A stretch of DNA of 64,000 nucleotides from assembly GCF_000982955.1 (NCBI RefSeq), contig NZ_KQ058850.1:1-64000 (forward strand), in the 5' to 3' direction. The notes beneath the pieces were generated by a model. The model did no database searches and was not told the DNA's origin. It saw only the letters and a program-made list of their open reading frames with translations. The translations under genes and the position numbers were made by a program. The DNA is from Micromonospora sp. HK10. Lineage in GTDB: Bacteria; Actinomycetota; Actinomycetes; Mycobacteriales; Micromonosporaceae. Within the stretch, counting starts at the first letter, position 1. Each line of letters starts with the position of its first letter. This document shows positions 25,710 through 34,491 of the stretch, in pieces.

Positions 25710-26387
25710 GTGCTCATTCCCGTTGCTGGGCTCGCGGTCCTCGACAGCCTCAATCCCTCGGCCCTCGCGGTCACCGTCTACCTGCTGCTCGCCACCAAGC
25801 ACTACACGTCCCGGGTGCTCGTCTACATGGCCTCGATCTACTTCTCCTATTTAGCGCTGGGCCTGCTGTTGTTCGTCGGCGTAGGTTCGCTGACCGACCG
25901 GCTGGGGCACGCCGTACGCGGCGTGGTGGCCAGCGACTTCGGTTACATCGGGCAGGGCGTGGTAGGTGCTGGGCTGGTCACGTACGGCCTGCTGGCCCTG
26001 CGCCGACCGCAACCGCCACAGCCGCGCCGGCCCAGGTCGCACAGCTACGCCGCGGTCGCGCTGCTAGGCGTCGTGGTGACCGTCGTCGAAATCGGCACTG
26101 CGCTGCCCTATCTCGGTGCCATCGGGATCATGAACGGTGCCAAGACGCTGCTGCCCGAGGCCCTGGCGATCCTCGCGGCCTACAACCTGATCATGGTAAG
26201 CCCGCCGCTGCTGATTCTGGTCGGCTATCGCCTACTTGGCGACCGGATGGCCGATCAGATGGAGGCACTCGGGAGGTGGTTTGCGGCCCAGGCCACCTCC
26301 CTCTGGCTCAACCTCCTGGCCGGTGCCGGCGCCCTGCTGGTGCTCAACTGCCTCGCGCATTTCGAGGTGTGGAAGCTGATCAGCTGA
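25710..26387 (+). CDS. GAP/LysE-like membrane transporter
   Basis: A 225-aa protein with six predicted helices (about 1-25, 35-60, 72-95, 112-135, 148-170 and 195-215). The opening LAVLDSLNPSALAVTVYLLL and the second-half VVTVVEIGTALPYLGAIGI are the paired repeat signatures of the GAP (Sap/sulfolipid-addressing) branch of the LysE superfamily. In mycobacteria, members help export glycolipids; here the substrate is unknown. Start GTG 25710. Monocistronic. Confidence 0.7.
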   Translation: MLIPVAGLAVLDSLNPSALAVTVYLLLATKHYTSRVLVYMASIYFSYLALGLLLFVGVGSLTDRLGHAVRGVVASDFGYIGQGVVGAGLVTYGLLALRRPQPPQPRRPRSHSYAAVALLGVVVTVVEIGTALPYLGAIGIMNGAKTLLPEALAILAAYNLIMVSPPLLILVGYRLLGDRMADQMEALGRWFAAQATSLWLNLLAGAGALLVLNCLAHFEVWKLIS

Positions 26388-26667
26388 CCTGCTGGCAAGC
26401 CAAACGTACGCATCGATGAGGTTGGTGGTCGGCTTGGCCCTCACGTCCTGGTCCTCGTCGCCGGTAAGTGAGGTGCTGGCCGTCCCGCTACACGGGCGCG
26501 AGTCTGCAATGCCACTGTCGGAACCTACGGCTTCACATGGTGTCGCTGGTGGAGATGCCGCTTCTGGGCCGGGGCTGCGTCCAGGAGGTGGTGTACGACT
26601 TCCCCTGCTGGGTGTGTTGCGTAGATGAGAGACGGCCACCGCGGATCCTTCGAGACGGCTCAATCCA

Positions 26668-26820
26668 ATGAAGGAGAGCGATGTGCGATGGCCGCATCTG
26701 AGAGCGAACCCTGCTGACCTGCTGTGCGAGCAGATCGCGGTCGCGGCGCCTGACGTGTTGCAGGCGATGATCAAAACGCTCGCGCAGGCGTTGATGTCCG
26801 CCGAGGCCGAAGCGCGTCGG
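26668..26820 (+). pseudogene. IS256/mutator-type transposase, N-terminal relic
   Basis: The frame encodes NPADLLCEQIAVAAPDVLQA and then MIKTLAQALMSAEAEA. This matches the N-terminus of actinobacterial IS256-family transposases (NPADLLxE ... QTLMSAEADA), where the zinc-knuckle-like GYGERSxxRVNxRNG block follows. Here similarity stops at about 26815 and the frame runs into the terminator hairpin. No DDE catalytic core and no terminal inverted repeats remain nearby. It is a dead remnant. Confidence 0.55.
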
Positions 26821-26831
26821 GAGCAGCACCA

Positions 26832-26864
26832 GGTCTGCCTCCGCCAGCTTGACGGAGGCAGACC
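26832..26864 (-). terminator. hairpin terminator of the ene-reductase operon
   Basis: GGTCTGCCTCCG (26832-26843) pairs perfectly with CGGAGGCAGACC (26853-26864) across a 9-nt loop. It begins 17 nt beyond the stop of the gene at 26881 on the minus strand. There is no long U tract, as is usual in actinomycetes. Confidence 0.75.
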
Positions 26865-26880
26865 CGGCGGGTGGCGGCGG

Positions 26881-27969
26881 TCAGCTAACCGTGCCCGGGC
26901 CGCCGTCGAGGGTGGGGTAGTCGGTGTAGCCGCGGGTGTCGCCGCCGTAGAAGGTGGTCGGGTCGGGCGTGTTGTAGGGGCCACCGGCCGCGAGCCGGTC
27001 GGGCAGGTCGGGGTTGGCGAGGAAGAGACCGCCGAAGCTGATCAGGTCGGCGGTGCCGTCCTCGATCAGCGCGAGCTGCTCGGGGCCGGTGATCGCTCCG
27101 GGGGTGTAGGGGTTGAGGATCAGCGGGCCGTTCCACCGCCGCCGCAGCTCACAGGTGAAGTCCCGGTCGTCGGCCTCGGCGATGTGCAGGTAGGCCAGGC
27201 CGAGCGGGTCGAGGGCGTCGGCCAGGGCGCGGTACGTGTCCCGGTGTCCGTCCTCGACGATGTCGTTGTACAGGTTGGCGGGAGAGATCCGCAGTCCGGT
27301 CCGGTGGGCGCCGATCGCGTCGGCAACCGCGCGGACGGTCTCGACGGTCAGCCGGATGCGGCCCGCGACGGCGCCGCCCCAGCGGTCGGTGCGCTGATTG
27401 GCGTTCGTGGACAGGAACTGGTGCAGCAGGTAGCCGTTGGCGCCGTGCACCTCCACGCCGTCGAATCCGGCGGCGACGGCGTTGCGGGCGGCGGTGGCGA
27501 AGTCGTCGATCGTCGCGATGATCTCCGCGTCGGTCAGCTCGCGGGGCGTGACGAAGTCCTGGCGGCCGCGCGCGGTGAACACCTGGCCGGCGGCGGCGAC
27601 CGGTGACGCGCCGACCGGCACGAGGCCGTCCGGCAGCAGGCTGGGGTGACCGATCCGGCCGGTGTGCATGAGCTGGGCGAAGATGACCCCGCCCCGGGCG
27701 TGGACGGCGTCGGTGACCTGGCGCCACGCCGCGACCTGCCCGGCGCTGTGCAGGCCCGGCGTGTCCGGGTAACCCCGACCCACCACCGAGGGCTGGATGC
27801 CCTCGGTGATGATCAGGCCGGCGGCGGCGCGCTGGGCGTAGTAGGTGGCGGTGTCGGCGGTCGGTGCGGCACCTGGGCCGTAGGCGCGGCTGCGGGTCAT
27901 GGGCGCCATGGCGATCCGGTTGCTCAGCTTGGTGCCGGCGAGGTCGACGGGTTCGAACGCGGTCGTCAT
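26881..27969 (-). CDS. Old Yellow Enzyme family alkene reductase
   Basis: A 362-aa FMN-dependent NAD(P)H:alkene oxidoreductase (TIM barrel). Visible hallmarks are IAMAPMTRSRA near residue 20 (FMN phosphate/flavin contacts), TEGIQPS, QLMHTGRIGH with the substrate-binding His region, HGANGYLLHQFLS with FMN contacts, and LFLANPDLP at the C-terminal phosphate site. This is the NemA/GTN-reductase-like class, which reduces activated alkenes, nitroesters and quinones. Start ATG 27969 follows AAGGA. It lies 75 nt behind a zinc-independent quinone reductase gene in an operon facing a MarR regulator, consistent with an electrophile or quinone detoxification unit. Confidence 0.88.
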   Translation of the reverse strand: MTTAFEPVDLAGTKLSNRIAMAPMTRSRAYGPGAAPTADTATYYAQRAAAGLIITEGIQPSVVGRGYPDTPGLHSAGQVAAWRQVTDAVHARGGVIFAQLMHTGRIGHPSLLPDGLVPVGASPVAAAGQVFTARGRQDFVTPRELTDAEIIATIDDFATAARNAVAAGFDGVEVHGANGYLLHQFLSTNANQRTDRWGGAVAGRIRLTVETVRAVADAIGAHRTGLRISPANLYNDIVEDGHRDTYRALADALDPLGLAYLHIAEADDRDFTCELRRRWNGPLILNPYTPGAITGPEQLALIEDGTADLISFGGLFLANPDLPDRLAAGGPYNTPDPTTFYGGDTRGYTDYPTLDGGPGTVS

Positions 27970-28044
27970 CGTTTTCTGTCCTTCGCGTGCGAGGGGCGGT
28001 GTGGTCGGGGGAGACAGGCGCTCCGCGCAGGGGGCGCGAGTGGC

Positions 28045-28977
28045 TCAGGGAATGAGGACGGTCTTGCCGGCCAGCCGGCCGGCCTGGGACTCGTCGTGCA
28101 CGGTGGCCAACTCGCGCAGCGGCCGCCGCTGGGCGACGTCGATGCGCAGCTCGCCGGCGTCGACGCGGGCCACCAGTTGGGCGAGCTGGGCGGCGTCGCT
28201 GCGGGCGAACACCCGTACCGTGCGGATGCCGCGCCCGGGCTGTTCCGGGCCCGGGGTGGTGGTGCTCACGAAGGCGCCGCCGTCGGTGACCAGGCCCACG
28301 AGTTCGACGCCCTGTTCGGGGGTGATGGGTGCCAGGTTGAGCACCACGTCGAAGCGTTCGCCCGCCACGGCGTCGGTGAGGCTGGTGGCCGTGTGGTCGA
28401 CGATCCGGTCGGCACCGTAGGAGAGCAGCCGGTCGCGGCTTCGCGCGCTGGCGGTCGCGGTCACCTCGGCGCCGGCCCGCTTGGCCAGCTGGACGGCGTA
28501 CCCGCCGACCGCGCCACCGGCGCCGTTGACGACGACGCGCTGCCCGCTGGTCAGGCCGGCGTGCTCGAACAGCGACTGCCAGGCCGTCAGGCCGGCGGAG
28601 GGCAGGGCCGCGGCGTCGGCCAGTTCGACGGTACGCGGCGCGGCGGCGAGCGCCGCGGCGGGAGCGACCGCGTAGTCAGCGGCGGCTCCCGGCGCGGTCA
28701 TCGGCAGGAATGCCAGCACCGCGTCGCCGGCCGTCCAGCCGCTGACGCCCTCGCCGACCTCGGCGATGGTCCCGGCGACGTCGAAGTTGGGGGTGTGGGG
28801 GAAGGAGAGCGGGAAGACGTCCCGCAGGTAGCCGGCGCGGATCGCCACGTCCACCGGGTTGAACGCGCTGCCGGCCACCCGCACGAGCACCTCGCCGGCT
28901 CCGGCCACCGGCCGGTCGACGTCCTCGTAGGTGAGCACGTCGGTGCCGCCGTGGGAGTGGTAGCGCACTGCCTTCAT
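28045..28977 (-). CDS. NADP-dependent quinone oxidoreductase (MDR family)
   Basis: A 310-aa medium-chain reductase. The N-terminal GroES-like domain lacks the zinc ligands of alcohol dehydrogenases, and NGAGGAVGGYAVQLAKRAGA (residues about 145-165) is the NADPH-binding Rossmann loop. This is the quinone oxidoreductase (QOR/zeta-crystallin) type, which reduces quinones or enones. Start ATG 28977 follows GAGGAGG, a strong site. It is the first gene of the operon with the OYE reductase; its promoter region carries repeated GCTTCGA half-sites shared with the divergent MarR gene. Confidence 0.87.
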   Translation of the reverse strand: MKAVRYHSHGGTDVLTYEDVDRPVAGAGEVLVRVAGSAFNPVDVAIRAGYLRDVFPLSFPHTPNFDVAGTIAEVGEGVSGWTAGDAVLAFLPMTAPGAAADYAVAPAAALAAAPRTVELADAAALPSAGLTAWQSLFEHAGLTSGQRVVVNGAGGAVGGYAVQLAKRAGAEVTATASARSRDRLLSYGADRIVDHTATSLTDAVAGERFDVVLNLAPITPEQGVELVGLVTDGGAFVSTTTPGPEQPGRGIRTVRVFARSDAAQLAQLVARVDAGELRIDVAQRRPLRELATVHDESQAGRLAGKTVLIP

Positions 28978-28997
28978 GGTGTCCTCCTCGGGTTATC

Positions 28998-29093
28998 GCT
29001 TCGAAATCGAAGCACCTCCGACCATAGGCCGCTTCAACTTCGAAGCAAAGGGTAGGTGGGGTGGCGCTGCTCACAATGCTGCGAGTTCAAAGC
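28998..29093. promoter_or_regulatory. MarR operator cluster (GCTTCGA dyads)
   Basis: A dyad GCTTCGA-AA-TCGAAGC lies at 28998-29013. A near copy (GCTTCAACTTCGAAGC) lies at 29031-29046, 33 bp further on, and a degenerate third (GCTGCGAGTTCAAAGC) at 29078-29093, just before the marR ribosome site. The dyads fill the 131-bp gap between divergent genes. MarR proteins bind such 16-18-bp palindromes, so the MarR protein probably represses both directions. Confidence 0.75.
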
Positions 29094-29108
29094 AGGTAGG
29101 GTGCGGGC

Positions 29109-29672
29109 ATGACGGCCACCCACCCGGCGGGCGACGGCGGCGACGACGACGGGACACTGCCGCTGGAACCCGAACAGTTGCAGACCTACTTCGCCCTGCT
29201 GGAGGCGGTCAGCCTGCTGCAGCACCACGTCGAGCAGCAGTTGCGCGCCGAGGGCGGCATCAGCTACGTGCAGTTCCAGTTGCTGGCCAACCTCGCGCAG
29301 TCCGACAAGCCGCTGACCATGACCCAGCTCGCCGACGGCGTCGTCTACAGCCGCAGCGGGCTCACGTACCAGGCGGGTCTGCTGGAAAAGGCCGGCCTCA
29401 TCACCCGCCGCGGCTATCCCGGCGACGAGCGCGCCACGCTCGTCGCGCTGACCGACGCCGGCGCGGCCCTGTTCCGCCGGATCCTGCCCGGCCACATCGA
29501 AGTGTCGCGGTCGCTGCTGTTCAACCCGCTCTCCGGCGACGACCTGCGCCACCTCGGCGACATCATGACCCGGGTACGCGACCACATGCGCGCGCTGCCG
29601 CCCCGCTCGGCGGCGCCACGCAAGCGCCGGGCCAGGTCCAGCCCTCAGGCGCCGGCCCCGGCCGACGAATGA
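29109..29672 (+). CDS. MarR family transcriptional regulator
   Basis: A 187-aa winged-helix repressor. Residues 20-150 hold the MarR fold: a dimerisation helix, HTH (MTQLADGVVYSRSGLTYQAG) and a wing (RRGYPGDERATLVALTDAG). The acidic N-terminal 20 residues and Arg/Pro-rich C-terminal 25 residues are extra. No Cys is present, so sensing is by ligand rather than thiol oxidation. Start ATG 29109. It is divergent from the quinone reductase/OYE operon with shared operators, the classic layout for a phenolic- or quinone-responsive repressor. Confidence 0.88.
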   Translation: MTATHPAGDGGDDDGTLPLEPEQLQTYFALLEAVSLLQHHVEQQLRAEGGISYVQFQLLANLAQSDKPLTMTQLADGVVYSRSGLTYQAGLLEKAGLITRRGYPGDERATLVALTDAGAALFRRILPGHIEVSRSLLFNPLSGDDLRHLGDIMTRVRDHMRALPPRSAAPRKRRARSSPQAPAPADE

Positions 29673-29724
29673 CCCGCTCGGCCGCCAGCCGACGCCCGCT
29701 GCCGCCCTGGTCCGCGCGGTGCCG

Positions 29725-30711
29725 TCAGACCGCGGTGGGAAGGATGACCCGCTCCAGCACCGCGAGCGGGGTCCGCCACTGGTCGGGGTCGTCGTAGTTG
29801 CCGGCGGTGACGGCCACGGTGAGGTCCAGGTCGGGCAGGACGAACAGACGCTGGCCGCCGTTGCCCATCGCGGCCAGCACCCGATGACCCGCGACCGATT
29901 CGATGTACCACTGATAGCCGTACCGTGCACCCCAGCTGGTCTCCCGGCGCGGCCGGAGCATCGCGTGGATCCAGTCGGCGGGGACGATCCGCCGGCCGTC
30001 CCAGACACCCTCGCCCAGCACCAGCCCGCCGAGCCGGGCCAGGTCGAGGGGCGTGAGTCGCAGCCCGGACGCGGCGGAGGCCACCCCGTCCGCGCCGGTC
30101 ATCCACTCGACGCTGCCGATGCCCAGCGGCGCGAACAGCACGGACTGCGCGTACTGCGGCAGCGCCTGACCGGTGCCGTCGGCGATCAGCCGGCCGAGCA
30201 GAGCCGTCGCGCCACCGCAGTAGGCCCATCGAGTGCCGGGCGGATCGAGGATCGGCCGCTCCAGGATGTACCGGTATCGGTCCGGTGCCAGCTCCATCGC
30301 GATCTCGGCGTTGGCCGGGCTGTCGTACGGGAGGTCTTCACGCCATTCCAGCCCCAACGACATCGTCAGCGCGTGCTCGACGGTGAGCCGGGCCCGCCGG
30401 GGGTCGGCCGCCAGGTCGGGGTACTGCGGAAACCGCCGCAGGAGCGGCTCCTCCGGCGGCGGGACCAACCCTTCGCCGAGCGCGATGCCGTACAACAGCC
30501 CGGTCACGCTCTTGGTGACGGACCGGAGGTCGTGCAGCACCTCCGGACCGAACTCGACGACGCCCAACGAGTCGCCCCAGGCGAAGTCCTCCCCGGTCCC
30601 GTAGAACTCCAGCAGGGGTTGACCACCTCGAACCGCCACGACGGCGTGCAGACCGCCGAGCTGGCCAGCGTGGCGCAGCTCGGCGAGAAGGTCATCCGAC
30701 TGCGTCGTCAC
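29725..30711 (-). CDS. beta-lactamase-fold serine hydrolase
   Basis: A 328-aa class C beta-lactamase/PBP-like hydrolase. SVTK at residues 64-67 gives the acylated Ser64 and Lys67. WAYCGGATALLG supplies the Tyr of the YxN-type motif (YCG here), and a late HxG-type region is replaced by AAMGNGGQRLFV. There is no signal peptide, so it is probably a cytoplasmic esterase (EstB-like) rather than a drug-resistance enzyme. GTG 30711 overlaps the stop of the preceding kinase gene (GTGA); a longer frame to 30759 exists but would overlap that gene more. The two are translationally coupled. Confidence 0.78.
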   Translation of the reverse strand: MTTQSDDLLAELRHAGQLGGLHAVVAVRGGQPLLEFYGTGEDFAWGDSLGVVEFGPEVLHDLRSVTKSVTGLLYGIALGEGLVPPPEEPLLRRFPQYPDLAADPRRARLTVEHALTMSLGLEWREDLPYDSPANAEIAMELAPDRYRYILERPILDPPGTRWAYCGGATALLGRLIADGTGQALPQYAQSVLFAPLGIGSVEWMTGADGVASAASGLRLTPLDLARLGGLVLGEGVWDGRRIVPADWIHAMLRPRRETSWGARYGYQWYIESVAGHRVLAAMGNGGQRLFVLPDLDLTVAVTAGNYDDPDQWRTPLAVLERVILPTAV

Positions 30712-31259
30712 GGGCACTCCGAAGCGGCGAGGTGGGGCGGCCAGCGGTGTCTGCGCCACGCGTCCCAGGTCGCGAAGCCGGGCGGCGGGTCATCGATGGG
30801 TTCACTGCCGTCGAGTTCGCCCGGCGTCGGGATCTCGATGGTGGCAGCCCACTCGGCGAGTTCGTCGTCGGACATCGGCCACGTCGTGTCCGGTGCTTCG
30901 GCCTGGCGCTGATCACGTCGTCTCCGCTGCTCGGCCGGGGTGGCGTCGAAGTAGCGCAGCTCCACCCTCGCCCCTCGGTCCGCTGCCGCCCGGCGGAGCG
31001 CGGAGCGCTCGTCCCGGCTCCACAGGCCGTAGTCGAGCACGACGTTGGTGCCCAGTTCCAGGGCGCGCAGCCCGATCTGGATCAGCCGTCCCTCGATCAC
31101 GTCCCCGGCCGACGGCGGGTTCTCGGGCCCGTACAGGGCCTTCACCCACTCGTCCTTGGTGAGACGAAGCGCCGCCTGCTCGATCTCGATGCGCCGAGCG
31201 GCGGTGGTTTTCCCGGTGCAGGGCAGTCCCACGGTCAGGAACAGGGTTGGTCGTCTCAT
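30708..31259 (-). CDS. AAA family ATP-binding protein (nucleoside/aminoglycoside kinase-like)
   Basis: A 183-aa P-loop protein. The Walker A GLPCTGKT is at residues 11-18. LTKDEWVKALYGPENPPSAG, a lid-like region and VVLDYGLWSRDER (Walker B-like) follow, the layout of zeta-toxin/nucleotide-kinase-like ATPases (AAA_33) that phosphorylate small molecules or nucleotides. ATG 31259, preceded by GGCGGG, is preferred to an upstream in-frame start, because similarity begins RRPTLFLTVGLP. It overlaps the hydrolase gene by 4 nt. Substrate unknown. Confidence 0.7.
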   Translation of the reverse strand: MRRPTLFLTVGLPCTGKTTAARRIEIEQAALRLTKDEWVKALYGPENPPSAGDVIEGRLIQIGLRALELGTNVVLDYGLWSRDERSALRRAAADRGARVELRYFDATPAEQRRRRDQRQAEAPDTTWPMSDDELAEWAATIEIPTPGELDGSEPIDDPPPGFATWDAWRRHRWPPHLAASECP

Positions 31260-31435
31260 CGTCACCCGCCTTCCACCGATCGGGCACGCCGCGTGTCGCC
31301 CGCTGTTGTCCATCCCGCGTCGCCGGAATGATGACGGGCACGGCGCCATTCTGCCCGGAGGCGGCGGCGACGCGGGGCATGGCCGGGGTGAATATCGCTG
31401 TCCGGCCGTCGAGGCGCGGCCGATAGAAAGCCAGC

Positions 31436-31840
31436 GTGCACTCCACCCTCACCTTCGCCGATCATCTGCGGCTCATCGACGAGGGGGCCACCGGGAGCGC
31501 GCGGCTCCCCGAGATCGCGGTGTACACCCACGACGCCCAGCGCACCCTGGGTGCCCCGCAGCCGCTACCGGACGAGGTCGCCCTCGACGGTTTCGACTAC
31601 TGCCAGTTCACCCTCTGCGCGACGACGGCCCCGTGGCCGCACGACCCCGCCGTCGTCGACTACCACGCCACCGAGGGCCGCTCATGGCGCCTGCGGCTCC
31701 CCCGCGACGGCGCACGGGTCACCCGCCTCGGCGCGCCCGCCGCGGGCGAGGACCGGCACCCGGCCGACGCCTCCGCCCAGGGCACGGCCAGGGACCTGCC
31801 GGGGTCGCCGGGCCGCGCGACCGAGGGATGTCCACCCTAG
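31436..31840 (+). pseudogene. maleylpyruvate isomerase family protein with internal deletion
   Basis: The first 16 codons (LTFADHLRLIDE) are the start of a mycothiol-dependent maleylpyruvate isomerase family protein. From residue 28 the sequence jumps to its second half (THDAQRTLGAPQPLPDEVAL, then DYHATEGRSWRLRL). About 120 residues, including the metal-binding His helices of the DinB-like domain, are missing. The last 25 residues no longer match and the family's usual C-terminal helix is gone. Normal length is about 260 aa; this is 134. Its TAG stop shares the tetranucleotide CTAG with the convergent LtrA gene. Presumed inactive. Confidence 0.6.
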
Positions 31841-33111
31841 GGCCGGCGCCACCACTGGATGCCCTTGACGCTGCCGGGACGCGGCTCCTCAAGCGGACGG
31901 TGGGCGGCCCGCCGCGTGTTGAGGAGCGCGATGCCGAGCAGGACGACCGCGGCGGTGATCCCGGCGACCAGTGGTGAACCGGCCAGGAGAGGCACGCCAG
32001 CCACGACGAGAACGGCGGCGCCCACCCAGCGGCTGGGGGAGACCCGATCGAAGACGGCCCGCTCCAGGGCCGCGCGACCGATCAGAAAACAGGCCGGTCC
32101 GCCGAGGATCATGACCAGCCACGCCGGGTACGGACGCCCGGACGGGCCGACCTGGATGAGTTCGTGCCCGATCGCGGTCATCACGATTCCGAAGATCATC
32201 ACGGTGTGGGCGGTACCGACGAACCGCCCCAGCGCCGCCGGCTCGCGGGCGTCGGCCACCGCTTCGCCCATCACCTGTCCGGCCCGGTGGAAGTAGATCC
32301 GCCAGAGCAGCACCGCGGTGACGAAGGCGGCGGCCAGACCGGCGGTCTGGGCCGCGCTGGGCCGGCCCGTTCCACCGGCGTAGACGATGCCGACCGCGAG
32401 GATCGTCTCGCCGAGCGCGACCAGGACCAACTGCTGGGCCCGCTCGGCGAGGTGGTGCGGCGCCAGCGCCCACGCCGATTCCTGGCCGCGCCCCAGGCCC
32501 GGAACCGGCCAGCCCAGGCGGGCCGTGCCAACCGAGAGGGTCACCGCCAGCAGCCACAGCGCCACCCGCGCCGCTCCGGACACCAGCCCTCCGGCGATCC
32601 ACAGCAGCCCCACGGGCACCGACCAGAGCAGGGACCGCAGGAGCATCCGGGCCATCGGGTGCCGGCGGATGAAGTAACCGAAGTACAGCGTCCGGGTGAT
32701 CTGGATGAACGCGTACGTCAGCCCGAAGGTCAGGCCGGTGGCGCCGAAGGCGTCCGGCACGGCGGTTCCCATGATCAGCATGGCCGCGGCGGTACCCAGG
32801 AGCGCCCACTGCGTCCTCGGCGAGCGCGGGTCGAACCGGGCGGTGGTGTAGGCGGTGAGGATCCAGGTCCAGGTGACGGGCGCGAAGAGGAGCAGCGCTT
32901 GTCCGATCGCGGTCCACCGGCGGGCCAGGTCCGCAGTGCCGAGCCCCGGCCCCGCCAGCGCCGTCACCGCGGACGCCACCAGCCGGTTGAGGGCGAAGAC
33001 CATCGTCAGGTCGAAGAACAGCTCCACGTACGTGGCCTGCTGCGTGCTCTCCGGAGAACGTATCAGCCCGAGCCCGTGGCCCGGTTCCGAACGCCTTCGA
33101 CCCGTCGTCAC
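31837..33111 (-). CDS. low temperature requirement A (LtrA) family membrane protein
   Basis: A 424-aa integral membrane protein with about 10-11 helices. The N-terminal VELFFDLTMVFALNRL is the LtrA hallmark (V/LELFFDLxxVFA), and EIL/GETILAVG in the middle is a second family motif. LtrA proteins are common in actinomycetes and have no agreed biochemical role; the name comes from cold growth in Listeria. Start GTG 33111 follows GGGGAG. It is divergent from the RibD-like reductase gene with a 190-bp gap. It ends in a CTAG shared with a convergent pseudogene. Confidence 0.82.
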   Translation of the reverse strand: MTTGRRRSEPGHGLGLIRSPESTQQATYVELFFDLTMVFALNRLVASAVTALAGPGLGTADLARRWTAIGQALLLFAPVTWTWILTAYTTARFDPRSPRTQWALLGTAAAMLIMGTAVPDAFGATGLTFGLTYAFIQITRTLYFGYFIRRHPMARMLLRSLLWSVPVGLLWIAGGLVSGAARVALWLLAVTLSVGTARLGWPVPGLGRGQESAWALAPHHLAERAQQLVLVALGETILAVGIVYAGGTGRPSAAQTAGLAAAFVTAVLLWRIYFHRAGQVMGEAVADAREPAALGRFVGTAHTVMIFGIVMTAIGHELIQVGPSGRPYPAWLVMILGGPACFLIGRAALERAVFDRVSPSRWVGAAVLVVAGVPLLAGSPLVAGITAAVVLLGIALLNTRRAAHRPLEEPRPGSVKGIQWWRRP

Positions 33112-33300
33112 CTCCCCATCGCAGCCGATTTGCGGCCGGTCCGGGACGCAAACGGGCGATCCCTCGGAACTTCCCGGCGGGATAGCGTCGGATCCGGGCC
33201 GAGTCGTTCGTAGGAGAGGTGGGAGGCGGAGATGTCCGCCTGGCCCCGACCGGCGATGGTGACATCCGCGCGGGGTCCCCGCGCACCGAGAGGTAGAGGA

Positions 33301-33864
33301 ATGGCAAAGCTCATCTATGTGACGAACGTGTCAGTGGACGGCTACATCGAGGACGAGAACGGGGTTTTCGCCTGGCTCCCGCCCGACGACGAGGTGTTCA
33401 CCTTCACCACCGGCCTCCTGCGGTCGGTGGGCACCTTCCTCTACGGCCGGCGGCTCTACGAGTCGATGGCCGTCTGGGAGACCGATGCGGCGCTGGCCGC
33501 GCAGTCCGACCTCACGGCGGACTTCGCGAGCGTCTGGCAGGCGGCGGACAAAATCGTCTATTCCACGACTCTCACCGCGGTGCCGACGCGCGCCACCAGC
33601 CTGGAGCGCCGTTTCGACCCTGCCGCCGTCCAGCGGCTGAAGGCCACGGCCGGCAGTGACATCACGATCGGCGGCGCCGACCTGGCGGCCCAGGCCATCC
33701 GGGCCGGGCTGGTTGACGAGTGCCAGTTGCTCGTCTGGCCCACGGCCGTGGGTGGCGGCAAGCCCGGGCTGCCCACCGGCGTACGCACCAACCTCACGCT
33801 CCTCGACGAGCGGCGGTTCGGCAACGGCGTCGTGTTTCTCCGCTACCGCGCGTCTCCCCACTGA
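33301..33864 (+). CDS. dihydrofolate reductase family protein (RibD C-terminal domain)
   Basis: A 187-aa NADPH-dependent reductase fold. KLIYVTNVSVDGYIEDENG at the start, FLYGRRLYESM at about residue 50, the DITIGGADLAAQAIRAGLVD block (cofactor-binding GG) and ECQLLVWP are the RibD-C/YwjB family pattern. These are pterin- or riboflavin-reductase relatives of uncertain substrate. ATG 33301 follows GGTAGAGGA. Monocistronic; the acetyltransferase gene follows after 63 nt on the same strand. Confidence 0.83.
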   Translation: MAKLIYVTNVSVDGYIEDENGVFAWLPPDDEVFTFTTGLLRSVGTFLYGRRLYESMAVWETDAALAAQSDLTADFASVWQAADKIVYSTTLTAVPTRATSLERRFDPAAVQRLKATAGSDITIGGADLAAQAIRAGLVDECQLLVWPTAVGGGKPGLPTGVRTNLTLLDERRFGNGVVFLRYRASPH

Positions 33865-33927
33865 CAGGGCCGCCGGTGACGCGGAGCTGCCCGCGCCGCA
33901 CCCGACTCGCCGTGCCACGATCGTCTC

Positions 33928-34491
33928 GTGCGCAACGAGCAACGCCTACGGACACGGACGCCCGAGTCGCGAGCCTTCGCGGAGCGGGTACAGCTCGTGA
34001 TGACGCTGACGTCCCGCCTCAACGCGCTGCCGTTTGACGACCTCGACGGGCGCCGGGCACTGCTCACCGAGATCTTCGGAAAGCCCATCCCCGACTCGCT
34101 GTCCATCCTGCCCCCGTTCTCCTGCGACTACGGGCTTGGCGCCTCGTTCGGGGAGCGGGTGTTCATCAATCAGGGCTGCTTCTTCCTCGACTACGGCGGC
34201 ATCACCATCGGCGACCGCGTCATGATCGGCCCCCGGGTGACGCTGAGCACGGCCGGGCATCCCGTCGAGATCGACGAACGGTACGACTTCATCACGCACG
34301 CGCCCATCGTCATCGAGGACGATGTGTGGATCGGCGCCGCCGCCACGATCACCCCCGGAGTGACCATCGGCCGCGGCTCGGTCGTCGGGGCCGGCGCCGT
34401 CGTCGCGAAGGACGTGCCGCCGCTGTGTGTGGTAACGGCGACAAGCATTGTCGAGCGCAAGCGTCTGAAGCCGGCGTCCACCGCCACCTGA
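33928..34491 (+). CDS. sugar O-acetyltransferase (maltose/galactoside type)
   Basis: A 187-aa left-handed beta-helix enzyme. The N-terminal maltose-acetyltransferase helical domain is residues 1-60, then hexapeptide repeats (ITIGDRVMIGPRVTL, VIEDDVWIGAAATI, VTIGRGSVVGAGAVV) cover 85-170. His in TAGHPVE is the expected catalytic base. It acetylates a sugar hydroxyl with acetyl-CoA and is trimeric in the family. Start GTG 33928. It may be co-transcribed with the preceding reductase. Confidence 0.87.
   Translation: MRNEQRLRTRTPESRAFAERVQLVMTLTSRLNALPFDDLDGRRALLTEIFGKPIPDSLSILPPFSCDYGLGASFGERVFINQGCFFLDYGGITIGDRVMIGPRVTLSTAGHPVEIDERYDFITHAPIVIEDDVWIGAAATITPGVTIGRGSVVGAGAVVAKDVPPLCVVTATSIVERKRLKPASTAT

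Larger units (their letters stand above)
26388..26880. other. gap holding only a transposase relic and a terminator
   Basis: From 26388 to 26667 I see no gene: short open frames lack ribosome sites and coding bias. From 26668 comes the start of an IS256-type transposase, and at 26832-26864 a strong hairpin that ends the minus-strand ene-reductase operon. Confidence 0.55.

Noticed and set aside
26416..26670. Short Cys-containing plus-strand frames as a possible peptide (lanthipeptide-like) gene
   Set aside because: No ribosome site, no leader-like acidic sequence and no modification enzyme nearby.
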